Shown here in pieces: positions 22,224-34,194 of a stretch of 64,000 nucleotides of DNA. This DNA comes from Sweltsa coloradensis (Eukaryota > Arthropoda > Insecta > Plecoptera > Chloroperlidae): the NCBI GenBank assembly GCA_024449915.1, contig JAMZAV010003195.1:1-64000 (forward strand), read 5' to 3'. Each line of letters opens with the position of its first letter. The stretch's first letter is position 1. The notes below the pieces were generated by a model, which was not told where the DNA came from, ran no database searches, and was given only the letters and a program-made list of their open reading frames with translations. A program made the position numbers and the translations under genes.

Positions 22224-23499
22224 AGTTTATAATGATATGCTATTCTAGACGGTTGGTGGTGAATGGCGAAGGATATTTTAACAAAGATCCTCGCCTTGCA
22301 GCTTGCTCTCGCCGATTGCATTGCATATGCAGCAGACATTGTTATTTTGCACAACTCTTTGGCAGCCAGACGAGGAGGCTAATTATTGTGTTGTGAAGGA
22401 GAGAGGTTGTGCTATGTATAATCACGGATGATATATTACACTTACGTGGTGTAACCGTATAATGATGCACTGTAATTTGGGGTTTTGCATTTGGTAGGTG
22501 ACTACGAGTCCAGAGCAGAAGCTTTGCCCTATATATACTTGAGATCTCATATACTGTGTGGGATTTGCATCCATGCCATCTGGTTCCAATCTTGGGCTAA
22601 CATAAGTTCCTTTTGACTGCTTAATAAATAAGAACTAAGTTTCATTTGAGGAACGTCTCAGTTCCCTTTTTCCTTTTTTTCCTGCTTAAAAATCAACTTA
22701 TAGTTCCCTTTTAAGCAGAAGTAAGTTATAACTTGTTAAAGTTACTTTTTTTGGGGGGAAACTTGACCATAACTGTCTGGTTCCATGTATACACTTTCCG
22801 ACTTGCTCTGGACCTTGCCATATATATACAAGCTGGGTTCATCAGTTTTAGGCCTATGTACGATGTTATGCAGATAAACGACAAGAACAGATAAATCAAA
22901 TAATTCACGGAGCTACTCAGAGTTGGGCCTGCTTCATAAAAACAACACTTGCCTACATGCCATGTCCAATTCAGTAGTGTATTTTTTGTGTTTAAACTTT
23001 AAATATGTGTAACAGCTAAGTCAAAATAGTTAGGTACATAATTATTATACTAATACTATTATATTACTATATATAATATAATACTCATTACAGGTACAGC
23101 TTAACTATTAATTACACCTCACCTCACACAAACTAACATATAAGATTAAAAAGTATCATAAAAAAGAATTTAAAAAAACGATTTTAACACTATCTGTTCC
23201 AATTTTAAAAGGTGGCATGTTCACTTTCACCTAGCTATAGTAATTATGATTGCATTTGTATTGCTGTTAAAAGTGGCATATGTGTTTAGAAAAATCCAAT
23301 TTGTAAGACCTACTTTTTATTGATTCTTATTGCTATAAAACGCTCTAGACAATCACAATACACAGTTTTACTAATTAATAATTAAGTGTGGGGTACCCAC
23401 TTTGCGTCAGAAGACATTGAACAATTCAGAACATACTTTGCACAACAAACAATAAACAAATGCTTTATTGTTGTAATATTACTATTTTAAGTATTTACT
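22224..23499. other. Intergenic DNA, no gene seen
   Basis: AT-rich sequence with no spliceable or conserved ORF, terminal repeats or RNA gene that I could recognise. Confidence 0.4.
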
Positions 23500-23578
23500 T
23501 AACTGTAGTTTATTGTTGTGTCTGCATCTATGTAATTAGATTTATTTAGTTGTCCTATGTAAATCAAATAAATAAAAT
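23500..23578 (+). repeat. 3' end fragment of the 31743-33999 retrotransposon family
   Basis: TTTATTGTTGTGTCTGCATC through TTTAGTTGTCCTATGTAAAT and an AAATAAATAAAA tail match the complement of 31785-31865. 5'-truncated copy. Confidence 0.6.
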
Positions 23579-23663
23579 TAGATACTCTACTTGCTCAACT
23601 ATAATCGGTAAAATTAATGCACAAACGAAATGCTAAACCCTGAATGTAGGGCTTATAATATAA

Positions 23664-24432
23664 TTGGATGAGCGAAGTCGAAGACTTCAATTTCACAGAC
23701 CCCCCAAAAATTTAGCTCGGGTTGTTTTTTTTTGTTTTTTTTTTTGTTTTTTTTTCCGTCTGTTTTGTTCGCTCTCTACCGGGCAAACGGCATATGCGAT
23801 CTTGATGAAAATTTAACACGACCTTCGTTTTCTCTGAACTTAGACTTGCCACGTTTTTGGGTACAATCGAAGAAATATTTCTCATGAATATCGTACTTTT
23901 ACGATTTTTTTCGATTTTTAGTGCGATATTTTCGTGCCATTTGGCCCAATTCTGACCAAACGGGTGGGGCTACAACGTTCATATTTCACATGGACATTAA
24001 GGTAATGGTGATGTATTGCTTTCTGAAAGAAAAAGTTGAAAACGTTAGCCAGAATCGAGAGAAATAAGCTTTTAATATACGTTTTTTGACTTTTTGTGCG
24101 ATATTTTTCGTGCCATTTGGCCAATTCTGACCAAAACGGGTGGGGCTACAACGTTCATATTATACATGGACATTAAGGTTATGGTGATGTAGTACCTTTT
24201 GAAAGAAAATGTTGAAAAAGTTAGCCAGAATCCATAGAAATATAGTTTTAATGTAAGATTTTTACGTTAAATAATAACAAATTAACAAGAAACAATAGAA
24301 ACTTGACAACAATCACCTACAATGCGTCGGCAGAAAACAAAGCACTTGCAAAAGTAAAGATATCCCACGCAAACTAAAAACTTTAAAAAAGCTCATCCAT
24401 CAACGCGGGCGAGACTTTAGCGTTTTCCTAGT
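23664..24432 (-). mobile_element. Helentron-like non-autonomous element, family 1
   Basis: Minus-strand copy of the 7489-8258 element: TTGGATGAGCGAAG at its 3' end, CCCACCCGTTTGGTCAGAAT twice in the interior, and GCTCATCCATCAACGCG followed by GCGTTTTCCTAGT at its 5' end. Full length and ORF-free. Confidence 0.65.
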
Positions 24433-24787
24433 AAAACCAACACGGGTACGGGGTATGGGAGTCGTCAAGAATGGAGCGAACTTTGCGACTTTGTATGACG
24501 TATCAACAGATCGTCGAAGAAAAATACAAAAAAAGTTGCTTTCCACCATACCGGTACCAATCTCGTTGGTTGTTGGCACCCCGCCGGGTATGAAGAGGGA
24601 TTCATAATATTTTCCTGTCCGTGCATCTAAGTCTCGTATCGTGGATGGGCCGGGTATTTTATTCCAGCTACGCCCTCCTGACCCCTAGAGTCAGCAACAT
24701 TTAACTGTATCATCCTTGTTGAAGGGCAATATCAACAAAAACTCATCTCAATCGAAGGTCGTGTTCCATTTTTATTAGGAAGCTTCG

Positions 24788-25247
24788 CAAACGCTTTTTC
24801 AGGGGCGTTGTTGGATGAGCGTATGTTTTTTAAACGAAAAAAAGCGTAAAATTACGATTTTCATAAGAAATTATTTTTAGATTGCGCTCAAATTACACAC
24901 AAATATATAAATTCATAAAATTAAGGTTCTGTGAAAATATCATTACAATCGAATAAAGCATGTAGGTGTTATAAGTCGAAGAAAATTGTTTTTAATCGAA
25001 AAAAATCGTAAAATTGCGATTTTAACGAGAAATATTTTTTTGATTGCGCTCAAAAAACGTGGCAGTTCTAAGTTCAGAGATTTCGAAGGCCTCCAGAAAA
25101 TTTGATCGTAATTGGAGTATCGGTTTAGCCGGAATCGTGCTAACAAACAGACAAAAATTCAAAAAAAACAAGAAAATAAAACATTCCGGATTTTTTTCTC
25201 CAGTGTAGTGAAATGGAATCTTCGCTTCGCTCGCTACGCTCATACGA
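24788..25247 (+). mobile_element. Helentron-like element, family 1b (shortened)
   Basis: GTTGTTGGATGAGCG at the 5' side, CATGTAGGTGTTATAAGTCG inside and CGCTCGCTACGCTCATACG at the 3' end match 21449-22223, but with fewer interior repeat blocks. The exact 5' end is unclear. Confidence 0.55.
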
Positions 25248-25524
25248 TGAGGCGTGATGCATGGACGGACAGAAAAGTGGTCTTATAATTTTTTTAGAGA
25301 AACATCAAAGTCAAAACTTGTAACCGTGTGTGAATACTGGATTGTAACGAGACAATTTTAACAAAATGATTTTATTGTGTACAAAATATAAATAATGGAT
25401 TTGTTCGAATCAGTTTCGATAGTTGGGATTTTCCCTTGTAAATTTCGAACAAATAAACATGACATAATAACGAATTAGAAAATAATTTACATTAAATTCT
25501 ATCAAATCCTTGAAGTAAAGACAT

Positions 25525-25572
25525 CACCACTCATCGTCTCAAGTAGCCATAGTACATTCATAGAGATGTCAA
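25525..25572 (+). repeat. Short dispersed repeat, also near 52335 and 54620
   Basis: ATCACCACTCATCGTCTCAA with GTAGCCATAG resembles 54630-54665 and, on the other strand, 52335-52365. It is probably the 3' part of a SINE-like repeat. The rest of 25573-26587 shows nothing recognised. Confidence 0.4.
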
Positions 25573-26587
25573 GCAACAAAAGTCATCATCATCGGCTCAA
25601 ACCGTTCGACTCCCAGTTTATAAAATAACTTCGCAATACGACACACTGTGCAGTTTCTATTCCTAACCCGGCCATCACTTGACATTTGCATGGTATTCTG
25701 CTGTGATAATGTGACCTCCATCTTAATTCTATTTGTTGCGTTTGTTAGCATGTCCTTTTCATCTTGAATTAATGACACTGTATTTATTTGATGTTCTACT
25801 TGGTAAGAAGTCTTTGAATTTGTCCGCGAGTCTGTGTGAAGAAGGAAACGTGTTTTGTTTGCAAATTAAAGGAAATATTTAAGTTGTAACTACAAACAAG
25901 TTTTACAAAGGCTATCTTTTAGCACATAATTATTTAAATTCGGTATTTTATGATACTGACGGGTTCAAAAGTCAAGTGACTTGCAGCATATTCATCGAAT
26001 CCACTGACAAGTACATCATGGGTTAGGCACGAGACAATCATTCACGAGGTTGCCAGTTCGATACCCGCCACTATTGAAAGAATGAAACACGACTTGAAGA
26101 GCGGGAGATATTTTTCTAGGGAGGAAATATTATGTTCACCACGCTCATCAAAATATAATTGTTTGCATCATTCGATATTTGCTGCGGTTTGTTCTTGGTT
26201 AAAGATATTCTTTCAAAATAATACCTTATAATTGAAATGACAAACGAAACTGTTTTTGCCATTATATTCATTTTGTGCTTACATAGCGCGGCCAAATGCA
26301 GCCGACCCTAATGGATGTTAATTTTTCCACTACCTTATTCTAGTTATAAATATATTTTGTTCCATGAAACTTCAAAATTAAAATACAGTTGAGCTAGAAA
26401 ATGATTGTTAGTTTATTATCACAAATACTTGTGATTTTAAATATTCTTCCGCCATTAATTTCTTTAGTTATAATTTGTATTTTGCCCACCCCCCTTCCCC
26501 CAAAGTAAGGACTATAGATCCAACTCTGCCAAAAGTGTGTTTATAACTCGTAATGTTTTGCGTACTATATCGGCATTAGTAGTTGTA

Positions 26588-27172
26588 GGATGATCGTAGC
26601 GAAGACTTCAATTTGACTCCCCTGATAAAAAAAAATATAGCTCAGGTGATTTTTGTTTGTATTTTTGCCTGTTGGTTCGCTCCCTACCGTTAAAACGGCC
26701 GATTCGAACTCGATGAAATTTGGAGGGGACTTCTGAAATCAAAGAAATATTTCTCATGAATATCGTACTTTTACGATTTTTTCACCGATTTTTAATGCGA
26801 TATTTTCGGCCCGCGATCGGGAAACTGCTATACTCCGATCTTGATGAAACTTTATGGGAACGTTCAAAATTACGAACTTAGAGATATTATGATTTTGGGT
26901 ACAATATTGTTCGATATGACCTCGCTGTCCCGCACCTTTTCGTAGCACAACGAGACGCCACTCTTTGACTCGCAGGATAACAGTCGGGTCGGTCACCTTG
27001 CATTGTTGAAGGCAGACATGGTTCACTCTTGCTCTTGACTTTACATAACATGTAGTGTAAACCTACTCTAATGAAACACGCTATAACAATGACGACACAA
27101 AATAGTAATCATTGGGCAGAAATAGTAAAAAAGAAGCTCATCCATCAACGTGACTGGAAAAAGCGTTTGCGA
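26588..27172 (-). mobile_element. Degraded Helentron-like element, family 1
   Basis: Both ends are eroded but recognisable: GGATGATCGTAGCGAAGACT at one side and GAAGCTCATCCATCAACGTG plus AAAAAGCGTTTGC at the other. The interior keeps TTTCTCATGAATATCGTACT. Probably an old copy. Confidence 0.5.
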
Positions 27173-28622
27173 AGCGGCCTAGAACAGAATAATTTAATAA
27201 ATTTTGTAAATATCTTTACTCTTATCAAGATTTATGCATGCTAACCCCGAACAATTACCCATGACAATTTAGGTGCCCTCGATCTAGCCTAGAGCAAAAT
27301 CATACACAATGGTAAAATATTGTAATGTATTCATTGTCACTCAAATAGAAACCCAGTCTTGGAACGTTTTAAAAATACATTTTTCTCAAAATAAAATAAA
27401 TTAACAACAATAATATTAGTGTTTTATCTTGTGCTCTACGCCAGATTATGCACCCACGGTAACGCTCCAGTTTTCACCGAGTAGGGGCCTATGTATATCC
27501 AATTAATAATAATGTTATATTTCATACTTTTTATACTTTTTATACTTATACTTTTTATAGGTATGGAAATTGTTTGTATGTGTTTTTCTAATATGAATAG
27601 CGATGGAATGCTAAGTTAAATGTCAAGGTGTTTCTCCAAAGACCGTTACTTTATACCTTGCAGACAATCATCACAGGGGTCTCACAGTGTTCTAGGGGGG
27701 CATGGTTGATGTGATTATGTGCAAATCATTATATCATCAGATTAGGATATTAAAACCTCTGTCATCCTCCATCGTATTATAAGGTTTGACATCAGCTACA
27801 TGGATCAAACATTGTGTCACTGTCACCTAAAATGGCAACAAAGCCAAAGGTGACAGACAATTAAGGTGGTGACTGGTGCCGTCACAACACGAGGTTAGGT
27901 TAGGTTAGGTAACTTACGTAGGTTATAGGTTAGTTTATGCTACGACCTAGGATAATCTTGAGAGAGTGGCGGAGTGAGTCTTGAACAACAATGATATGCT
28001 CTGCTGTGCACTTCTCTTTCATAGTACACGCCCGATTTTCTCAATCGTCTATCGCTAAATTGAAATGTAATCCATCAGAAATGTGTTTCTGAAAATTATC
28101 CCGCGCGCGCGTATATTTGTGTGTGGTGGTGGGGAGAGGGGGCAGAATTTGGTCTAGCTCCAAAGCACTCCTTGCGCAGCTCATATAGTAATGCCAAAGT
28201 ACACCTTCGCATTTCTGTGTTTTTGCAAGTTATAGTTCACCCGTGCCACTTATTATGAGTTTGGTCAGTTGATCAGTTTGTTGTGATCTATTTGCTGCAG
28301 ATTTTATGTTTATTGCATGCGAAATATTGGCAATGTAACCAGATAGTCGAGCGAGAACCAGAACTCGATACCTACAACCAAATAATATGCTGCCCCAAAA
28401 CCATGGCTATTATTTGACTTATTTCGCGGGTTCGGTTCCAGTTTATAATCGAGGGGGGGGGGGGGGGGAACCTACTCTCGGGGTTGATTGTTCCGAAATA
28501 AAAGGCTTAGCTGGAATATTGTCGTTGACACCAAATATAACCATTCTGGAAACATATATTTTACTTCTTTTATCTATAAAAAAAATAATTATTGTTTGTT
28601 AACATATTATCCCTTTGGCTAA
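27173..28622. other. Intergenic DNA, no gene seen
   Basis: Contains a short TACTTTTTA microsatellite (27525-27558), a 3.5-unit GGTTA run at 27894-27911 and a long G-run at 28451-28468. No gene. Confidence 0.4.
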
Positions 28623-29072
28623 TTAAGCGAGCGAAGCGAGCGTTTCCATTTGACTCTGCCGGAAAAAATAGTCACTGGTTTTGTTTGTTTGTTTGTTTTG
28701 TTTTGTGTTGTTTTTTTTTTGTTTGTATGTCTCGCCATAACGTTCGAACGGAGGCTCGGATCGAGTTGAAATTTTGACCATCCGCAAGCTTCGTTCTCGA
28801 TTGAATGCCATTAGTTTTGTAGCAAAATCGTTCAAAAAGTTAAAAAGTTACATTAAAGTTAATCGAAAGTTTTTTTTCAAACTAAACGGCGACAAAATCT
28901 GAGACGGCCAAATCATTTAGAATGTCCGTCCGGTCACGAATATGTTAATTTTATTTTGATCCGATAAGTAGTGTAGATGGAAATTACATTATAACAAAAG
29001 TAACTTTACCATGGCAACGAAAAGTCGCACGAGAATTCTGGCCACTAAGCACTGCCACCTAAAAGTAATAGA

Positions 29073-29764
29073 ACTAGGAAACGCTCAGTTGGACGCGTTG
29101 ATAAGCGAGCACGTGCTATAGCTAGACCCACATTGCACATTTTTTTAATTTTCAAATTTGCGACGTTCGCTGTCCACAGGGCCATGTTTCCAATATTATT
29201 TATTATTGCCAAGGTATTTGGGTAAACCCGTGTGTAAACCTTTACTTTGTGGATAAAATCCACCACCATCTAGAGGACCTCGACTCCTTGGGAAAACTAT
29301 TTAAACTCTTTGTTGACAAATAATAGACTGCTTCCTCGAAAGTGTTTTGATTACTTCTAGGTGGCAGTGCATTAGAAACTTCGCGCGTCTTTTCGTTGCC
29401 ATGGCAACGTTACTTTTGTTATAATGTAATTTCCATCTACACTACTTATCGGATCAAAATAAAATTAGCATATTCGTGACCGGACGGACATTCTAAATGA
29501 TTTGGCTATCTTAGATTTTGTCGCCGTTTAGTTTGAAAAAAAAACTTTCGATTAACTTTAATGTAACTTTTTAACTTTTTGAACGATTTTGCCACAAAAC
29601 TAATGGCATTCAATCGAGAACAAAGCTTGAAGATGGTCAAAATTTCAACTCGATCCGAGCCTCCGTTCGAACGTTATGGCGAGACATACAAAAAAAAAAA
29701 ATCAAAACCAGTGACTAATTTTTCCGGCAAGAGTCAAATGGAAACGCTCGCTTCGCTCGCTTAA
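29073..29764 (+). mobile_element. Helentron-like non-autonomous element, family 2 (full length)
   Basis: Starts ACTAGGAAACGCTCAGTTGG, has GCGTTGATAAGCGAGC close to the 5' end and ends CGCTCGCTTCGCTCGCTTAA. The 5' subterminal AAGCGAGC is the complement of the 3' GCTCGCTT. Inserted in opposite orientation inside another family 2 copy, so the two form a palindrome of about 1.5 kb. Confidence 0.68.
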
Positions 29765-29788
29765 TAAGAATAGGATAGAAGTAGAAGC

Positions 29789-29832
29789 AGAGTCGACAAA
29801 GAAGTTTCCCCGGAAACTTCTTTATCGACTCT
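29789..29832. repeat. Near-perfect 21-bp hairpin
   Basis: AGAGTCGACAAAGAAGTTTC and its complement GAAACTTCTTTATCGACTCT are separated by a few bases. It lies between the nested element and the resumed outer element. Confidence 0.75.
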
Positions 29833-30116
29833 GGTAGAAGTAATCAAAATACTATCGAGGAAGCAGTGTTTTATTTGTCACCAAAGAGTTTAAATAGTTT
29901 TCCCAAGGAAATGATGTCAAGGTCCTCTAGATGGCGGTGGATTTTATCCACAAAGTAAAAATTTACCCAAATACCTTGGCAATAATAAATAATATTGGAA
30001 ACATGGCGCCGTAGACAGCGAACGTCGCAAATTTTAAAATTTAAAAAAATGTGCAATGTGGGTCTAGCTATAACACGTGCTCGCTTATCAACGCGTCCAA
30101 CTGAGCGTTTCCTAGT

Positions 30117-31349
30117 TATTTAATAAGATTAAACTGCAATTGGCCTTAAACTTTCACATAAATGATAACTTTGTCAAACTTGCAATTTCGTGCCTAGCCC
30201 CTATTTGTGGTGTGAACCTAACCCGACCCTGAACTCGACATGTTTACTTGAAATCGAGCCTGTACCCGAAAATTATGTTTACGGGAAGGGGGACTCCCTG
30301 CGCCCCTCAGGGAGTCGCTGAACTAAGTAACTAAATGCAATGTGTGGCAGATCTATTACACTAAATGTCAGCGGTGTATTAGTACTAAGTAGGTTTTAGA
30401 TTTATCACAATTGAGAAATGTGAGCTATTTGAATACAATGTGGGGAAGGATAAGCGAAATATTATAGTAGGCCCTAATCCATAAACCTGACCAATCAATG
30501 AAAAAAACAGTGGAAATTTATCGCTCTGAGAGTGTGAGCAATGTATGCAAAAAATAGAGCAAATTTTTTTTACTTTTTATTTTTATAATTTCTTTATTTC
30601 CGTTCCAATTCATCTAGTCGTCACTTTGACGAACCTGCCACGAATACTACTGTATGTTGGCCCTATGGCCTGTATGCGTCGCAACAGTAGAAAAAGTCAC
30701 GGGTCTAATGTGAATGATTGATATTTTAATTAGCTTTAAGTCTCAATTATGCGCCTGCGCTAATCGAGACGAAGGACTTTGAGGTGAGGTTCGTAAATGA
30801 TGATGAAACTACCTGAGGGGAAGTGTGATGAATTAACTGGGAAGGTCAGTGCTGGACAGATTTAGCCACAGGCGACCCGAGATAACAAGGCAAGGGGTGG
30901 TGGGTGGTGAATGTGTTTTATTTTCTCAGGTAATTATCAATATACCATTATTATAAGACCACCATTGTGTAAAACCGTTGACATAACATTTTTGTTCATT
31001 GTATACGGGAGTACAGTACTCAAAAGACTGAACACAAATATAAAATAATTCGGGTTGACATATTTGGTGGAGGCGCCGGGTCGTCAAGACAAAGGGGTAT
31101 TCACCCGCTAAAATCTAAAAATATATTTCATTCAGGCTAACCAGTTATGAATTTTCAAATTAACATTAACATTGACATTAACGGAGAACAATGTATACAA
31201 CATTTAGCTCTGGTGATTTTTTAAAAATGTTTTGTTAAGCTTTCGTGATCCATTTGTACTGTATATATTGTTTAGTTTTGGTTTTATAGTAGGCGAATAT
31301 GACGCTTATGATAGAATTTTAGTCAGAAATCACAAAATATCTCTACCAG
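30117..31349. other. Intergenic DNA, no gene seen
   Basis: Only a small GC-rich hairpin (GACTCCCTG...CAGGGAGTC near 30291-30315) stands out. Confidence 0.4.
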
Positions 31350-31482
31350 ACAAGGTATTGAACCCGGGACCAATGCTGTCCGGGCAGATGCTCTTTCCAA
31401 TACTATGTTGTCTTCATAGCTAAGTTGGTTACAGCATCTGCCAGGACAGCAGAGGTTACGTGTTCAATCCCTGGTGGAGGCA
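31350..31482. mobile_element. Foldback tRNA-like element
   Basis: The left arm (31350-31391) holds ATTGAACCCGGGACC and CTGTCCGGGCAGATGCT. The right arm (31433-31480) holds AGCATCTGCCAGGACAG and TGTTCAATCCCTGG. The arms are inverted copies of the anticodon arm plus T-arm of one tRNA-like sequence, the same arrangement as at 121-268 and 59965-60055. Confidence 0.6.
31410..31482 (+). tRNA. tRNA-like sequence in the foldback element
   Basis: 73 nt with acceptor GTCTTCA fully pairable to TGGAGGC, discriminator A, box A TAGCTAAGTTGG, a perfect 5-bp anticodon stem (TCTGC/GCAGA) and box B GTGTTCAATCC. The loop CAGGACA lacks U33 and the T stem has mismatches, so it is probably not a functional tRNA. 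If it were, the anticodon would read GGA. Related to 11151-11222. Confidence 0.4.
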
Positions 31483-31499
31483 CTTTAATATATCTGTCT

Positions 31500-31742
31500 T
31501 AAATACCATCATATTATATTCTTTCTTATATAATATTATAATAAGGAACTCCTACACTTCACCACATAACACCGAGTTGTGCTAGGTGTAGGTATCAGTA
31601 TCACACTGATCGTATGTAGTGCAGACCTAGTGTGGCCGGTCAGCTGTAAATACCATCATATTATACTCTTTCTTATATAATATTATAATAAGGAACTCCT
31701 ACACTTCACCAACATAACACCGAGATGTGTTAGGTGTATCAG
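31500..31742. repeat. 147-bp tandem repeat, left part of interrupted array
   Basis: Units begin TAAATACCATCATATTATA at 31500 and 31647 and contain ATCACACTGATCGTATG and GTGTGGCCGGTCAGCTG. The array stops inside the second unit, where the retrotransposon is inserted, and resumes at 33996. Confidence 0.8.
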
Positions 31743-33999
31743 TTTATTTATTTATTTTATTTTTTTTATTTAACGTCTATCCTATTCAGTTATAAAAACT
31801 GATTTACAAAGGAGGACAACTAAATAAATCTAATTACATAGATGCAGAAACAACAATAAATTACATTTTCGTAAATATTTGAAATAGTAGCATTACAACA
31901 ACAATGCATTTAACACAAGAATTTTGGTAACAAATTGAATGATATTATATGCATTTAATGAATGAATCAAATATAAAAAAGGGTGAAGAATGAAAGAAAA
32001 GAAAAGAAAAGAAAAGAAAAAAAAAGAAAAGAAAAAGAGAGAAAAAAAACATTAAAAAAGAAAAACGAAAAGAAAAAAACTGATTTATTAGACGATCCCA
32101 CTCAAACGAATATGAGGTTTGCCAAAAATCAGGAACAGCAAATCAGGGAGTATAATCAAACTTTCGCGGAAGAAACCACCGAACGCGAAATCTTTATTCT
32201 TGGGTTCAATCTTCATTTTTGTGTTCAAATCTTGACTCATATATATAATTATATCAGATATATAATTATTTAAAAAAATTCATGTCAAACTGATCACAGC
32301 AATGATACAGGACACCTAAATCAAGTTGCAAGCTCCATCAGTGGGCGGCAACCAGACAATCTAGGCAGAAAAATATAGTTGAAAATACATTGTTTATATC
32401 ATAATCAAAGCAATAATGAACAAACAAAGAGAAAAGCAATATCAATTATAAGAGCTTATGAAGGTAAATTAACATTACACAAATACACAGACAATAACCT
32501 ACAAATAAATAGTAAAAATCAATTTTTTGCTCTTTGATTCATTATCATTGCTTCAATTTTACTTTTAAATTGTACAATTCCTAGATCAGTAAACTGGCTT
32601 CTAATATCATAAGAAATTGAATTCCAATAGGATACGCCTCTGTACATAAATGACTTTCTAAATGCTTCAGAATTTAATCTAGGAACTTCCAATGAGTTTA
32701 TTAAAGTAGTCTTTCTATCACGATCAACAATTTTAAAAAAATTGGGTAGAATACCTAAAAACATACCTTTCAATACTTTGTATGTATTTACCAGCACGCT
32801 ATACTTCATCCTCTCCTCAATCGTGAAACAATCAGACTGAAAATCTTGGCTCAAGGGAAATGAATCAAACAGATGGTCAATTCTCTTCTGGAGCACAACA
32901 TACTCAGTAGAAGGTCTTATTTGCCCAAACCACTAAGCAATAATCAATAACAGAGTGAATATAAGAATCTACAAGTAACCTCAACATTCTCTCGGTTACA
33001 AACCTCTTCATTCTACTTATAATTCCAATTGCTGATGATACTTTATTACACACATATTCATAATGTTTCTTAAAATTTAAATTACAATCTAAGAAAACTC
33101 CAAGGGCAAGATATTTAAATTCATACACTCTAGAAATTAACTTACCAAATTACAATTTAACGTCAAATGAATATCATTCATGCTTCTATCATTAGCCTTA
33201 TGAAAAATCATAAAATTTGTTTTGCTATAATTAATATCAAGTTCCTGAGTTTTAAACCAATCATCCATCCTCTTTAGAACTTCTTGAAGACGTCTTACGA
33301 TCTCTTCGACATCCACACCTTCTAAAAAAAACCAAGTCATCAGCATATAAGATATAATTGATGCCTCCCATTATAGTAGATATATCATCTATATAAAGAA
33401 TAAATAACAGGGGTCCTAATATTGATCCTTGGGGTACTCCACAAAATATATTGAATACTTTTGAACTATATTTTTGCAAGATTTATAAACATTTTTCTAT
33501 TTAAAAATAATCCGCCAAAATTGATAAAATAAGGACTTACGTTATACCTGGTTTTTAATTTTATTAAAAGAGGTAAAAAAGGTACTGAATCAAATGCTTT
33601 CCTAAGATCAACAAGACAGCTCGAACCTTACCATTACGTTTATCAATCCCTTTATAGATAAAATCTGTAAATGCTAGAAGGGCACTTTGCGTTGACCTAC
33701 CTTTCCTGAAACCATGCTGGTTTGCACTTAAACCTTTAGATGCATCCACTTCATGTAATAACCTCTTGTGCAAAATATTTTCAATAATTTTCCCTACAAT
33801 TGGAAGAGTTGATATAGGTCGATAAGAATTCCTATCACTCTTTTTACCTTTACCCTTATAAATAGGCGTTACCCTTGCCAATTTCAGCTGTGTTGGGAAA
33901 TCACCTATACAAGAAAGAAATGGAAATTAGATACGCTAATAATCCGACTATTGATGCGCATTTCTTAATACTATGCACGGAATCTCTTGAATTCAATTC
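31743..33999 (-). mobile_element. 5'-truncated, frameshifted non-LTR retrotransposon
   Basis: The minus strand carries pieces of one reverse transcriptase [48 protein letters not shown] (active site intact) and C-terminal segments down to 32519. At least three frame changes break it (near 33610, 33320 and 33130), so it is a pseudogene copy. The 3' UTR has an A/G-rich GAAAA microsatellite (31993-32080 on +) and ends in a TAAA-type tail at 31743. It interrupts the 147-bp tandem array and is flanked by ATCAGT on both sides. Jockey/CR1-like; it differs from 12296-13925 in the YADD box. Confidence 0.85.
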
Positions 34000-34193
34000 A
34001 ATCAGTATCACACTGATCGTATGTAGTGCAGACCTAGTGTGGCCGGTCAGCTGTAAATACCATCATATTATACTCTTTCTTATATAATATTATAATAAGG
34101 AACTCCTACACTTCACCAACATAACACCGAGATGTGTTAGGTGTATCAGTATCACACTGATCGTATGTAGTGCAGACCTAGTGTGGCCGGTCA
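33996..34193. repeat. 147-bp tandem repeat, right part of interrupted array
   Basis: Continues the unit broken at 31742 (ATCAGTATCACACTGATCG), then one full unit from 34053 and a partial one ending GTGTGGCCGGTCAGCTG at 34193. Units here are nearly identical to those at 31647-31742, so the array is young or homogenised. Confidence 0.8.
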
Positions 34194-34194
34194 G

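Larger units (their letters stand above)
28623..30116 (-). mobile_element. Helentron-like family 2 element split by a second copy
   Basis: Minus-strand element in two parts: the 3' part at 28623-29066 (TTAAGCGAGCGAAGCGAGCG end) and the 5' part at about 29837-30116 (ending GCTTATCAACGCGTCC, GAGCGTTTCCTAGT). Together they match the uninterrupted copy at 47536-48234. Between them lie the plus-strand family 2 copy 29073-29764 and a short hairpin. No ORF. Confidence 0.65.

Noticed and set aside
27894..27911. GGTTA run resembling an interstitial telomere repeat
   Set aside because: Only about 3.5 units, and most animals outside arthropods use TTAGGG; chance is enough.
29579..29764. 61-codon frame repeated at 28623-28835 (other strand)
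   Set aside because: It is part of the family 2 element, is not kept open along the copies and overlaps the oligo-A and terminal repeats.
32519..33881. Several separate genes on the minus strand
   Set aside because: They are pieces of one frameshifted reverse transcriptase in collinear order.
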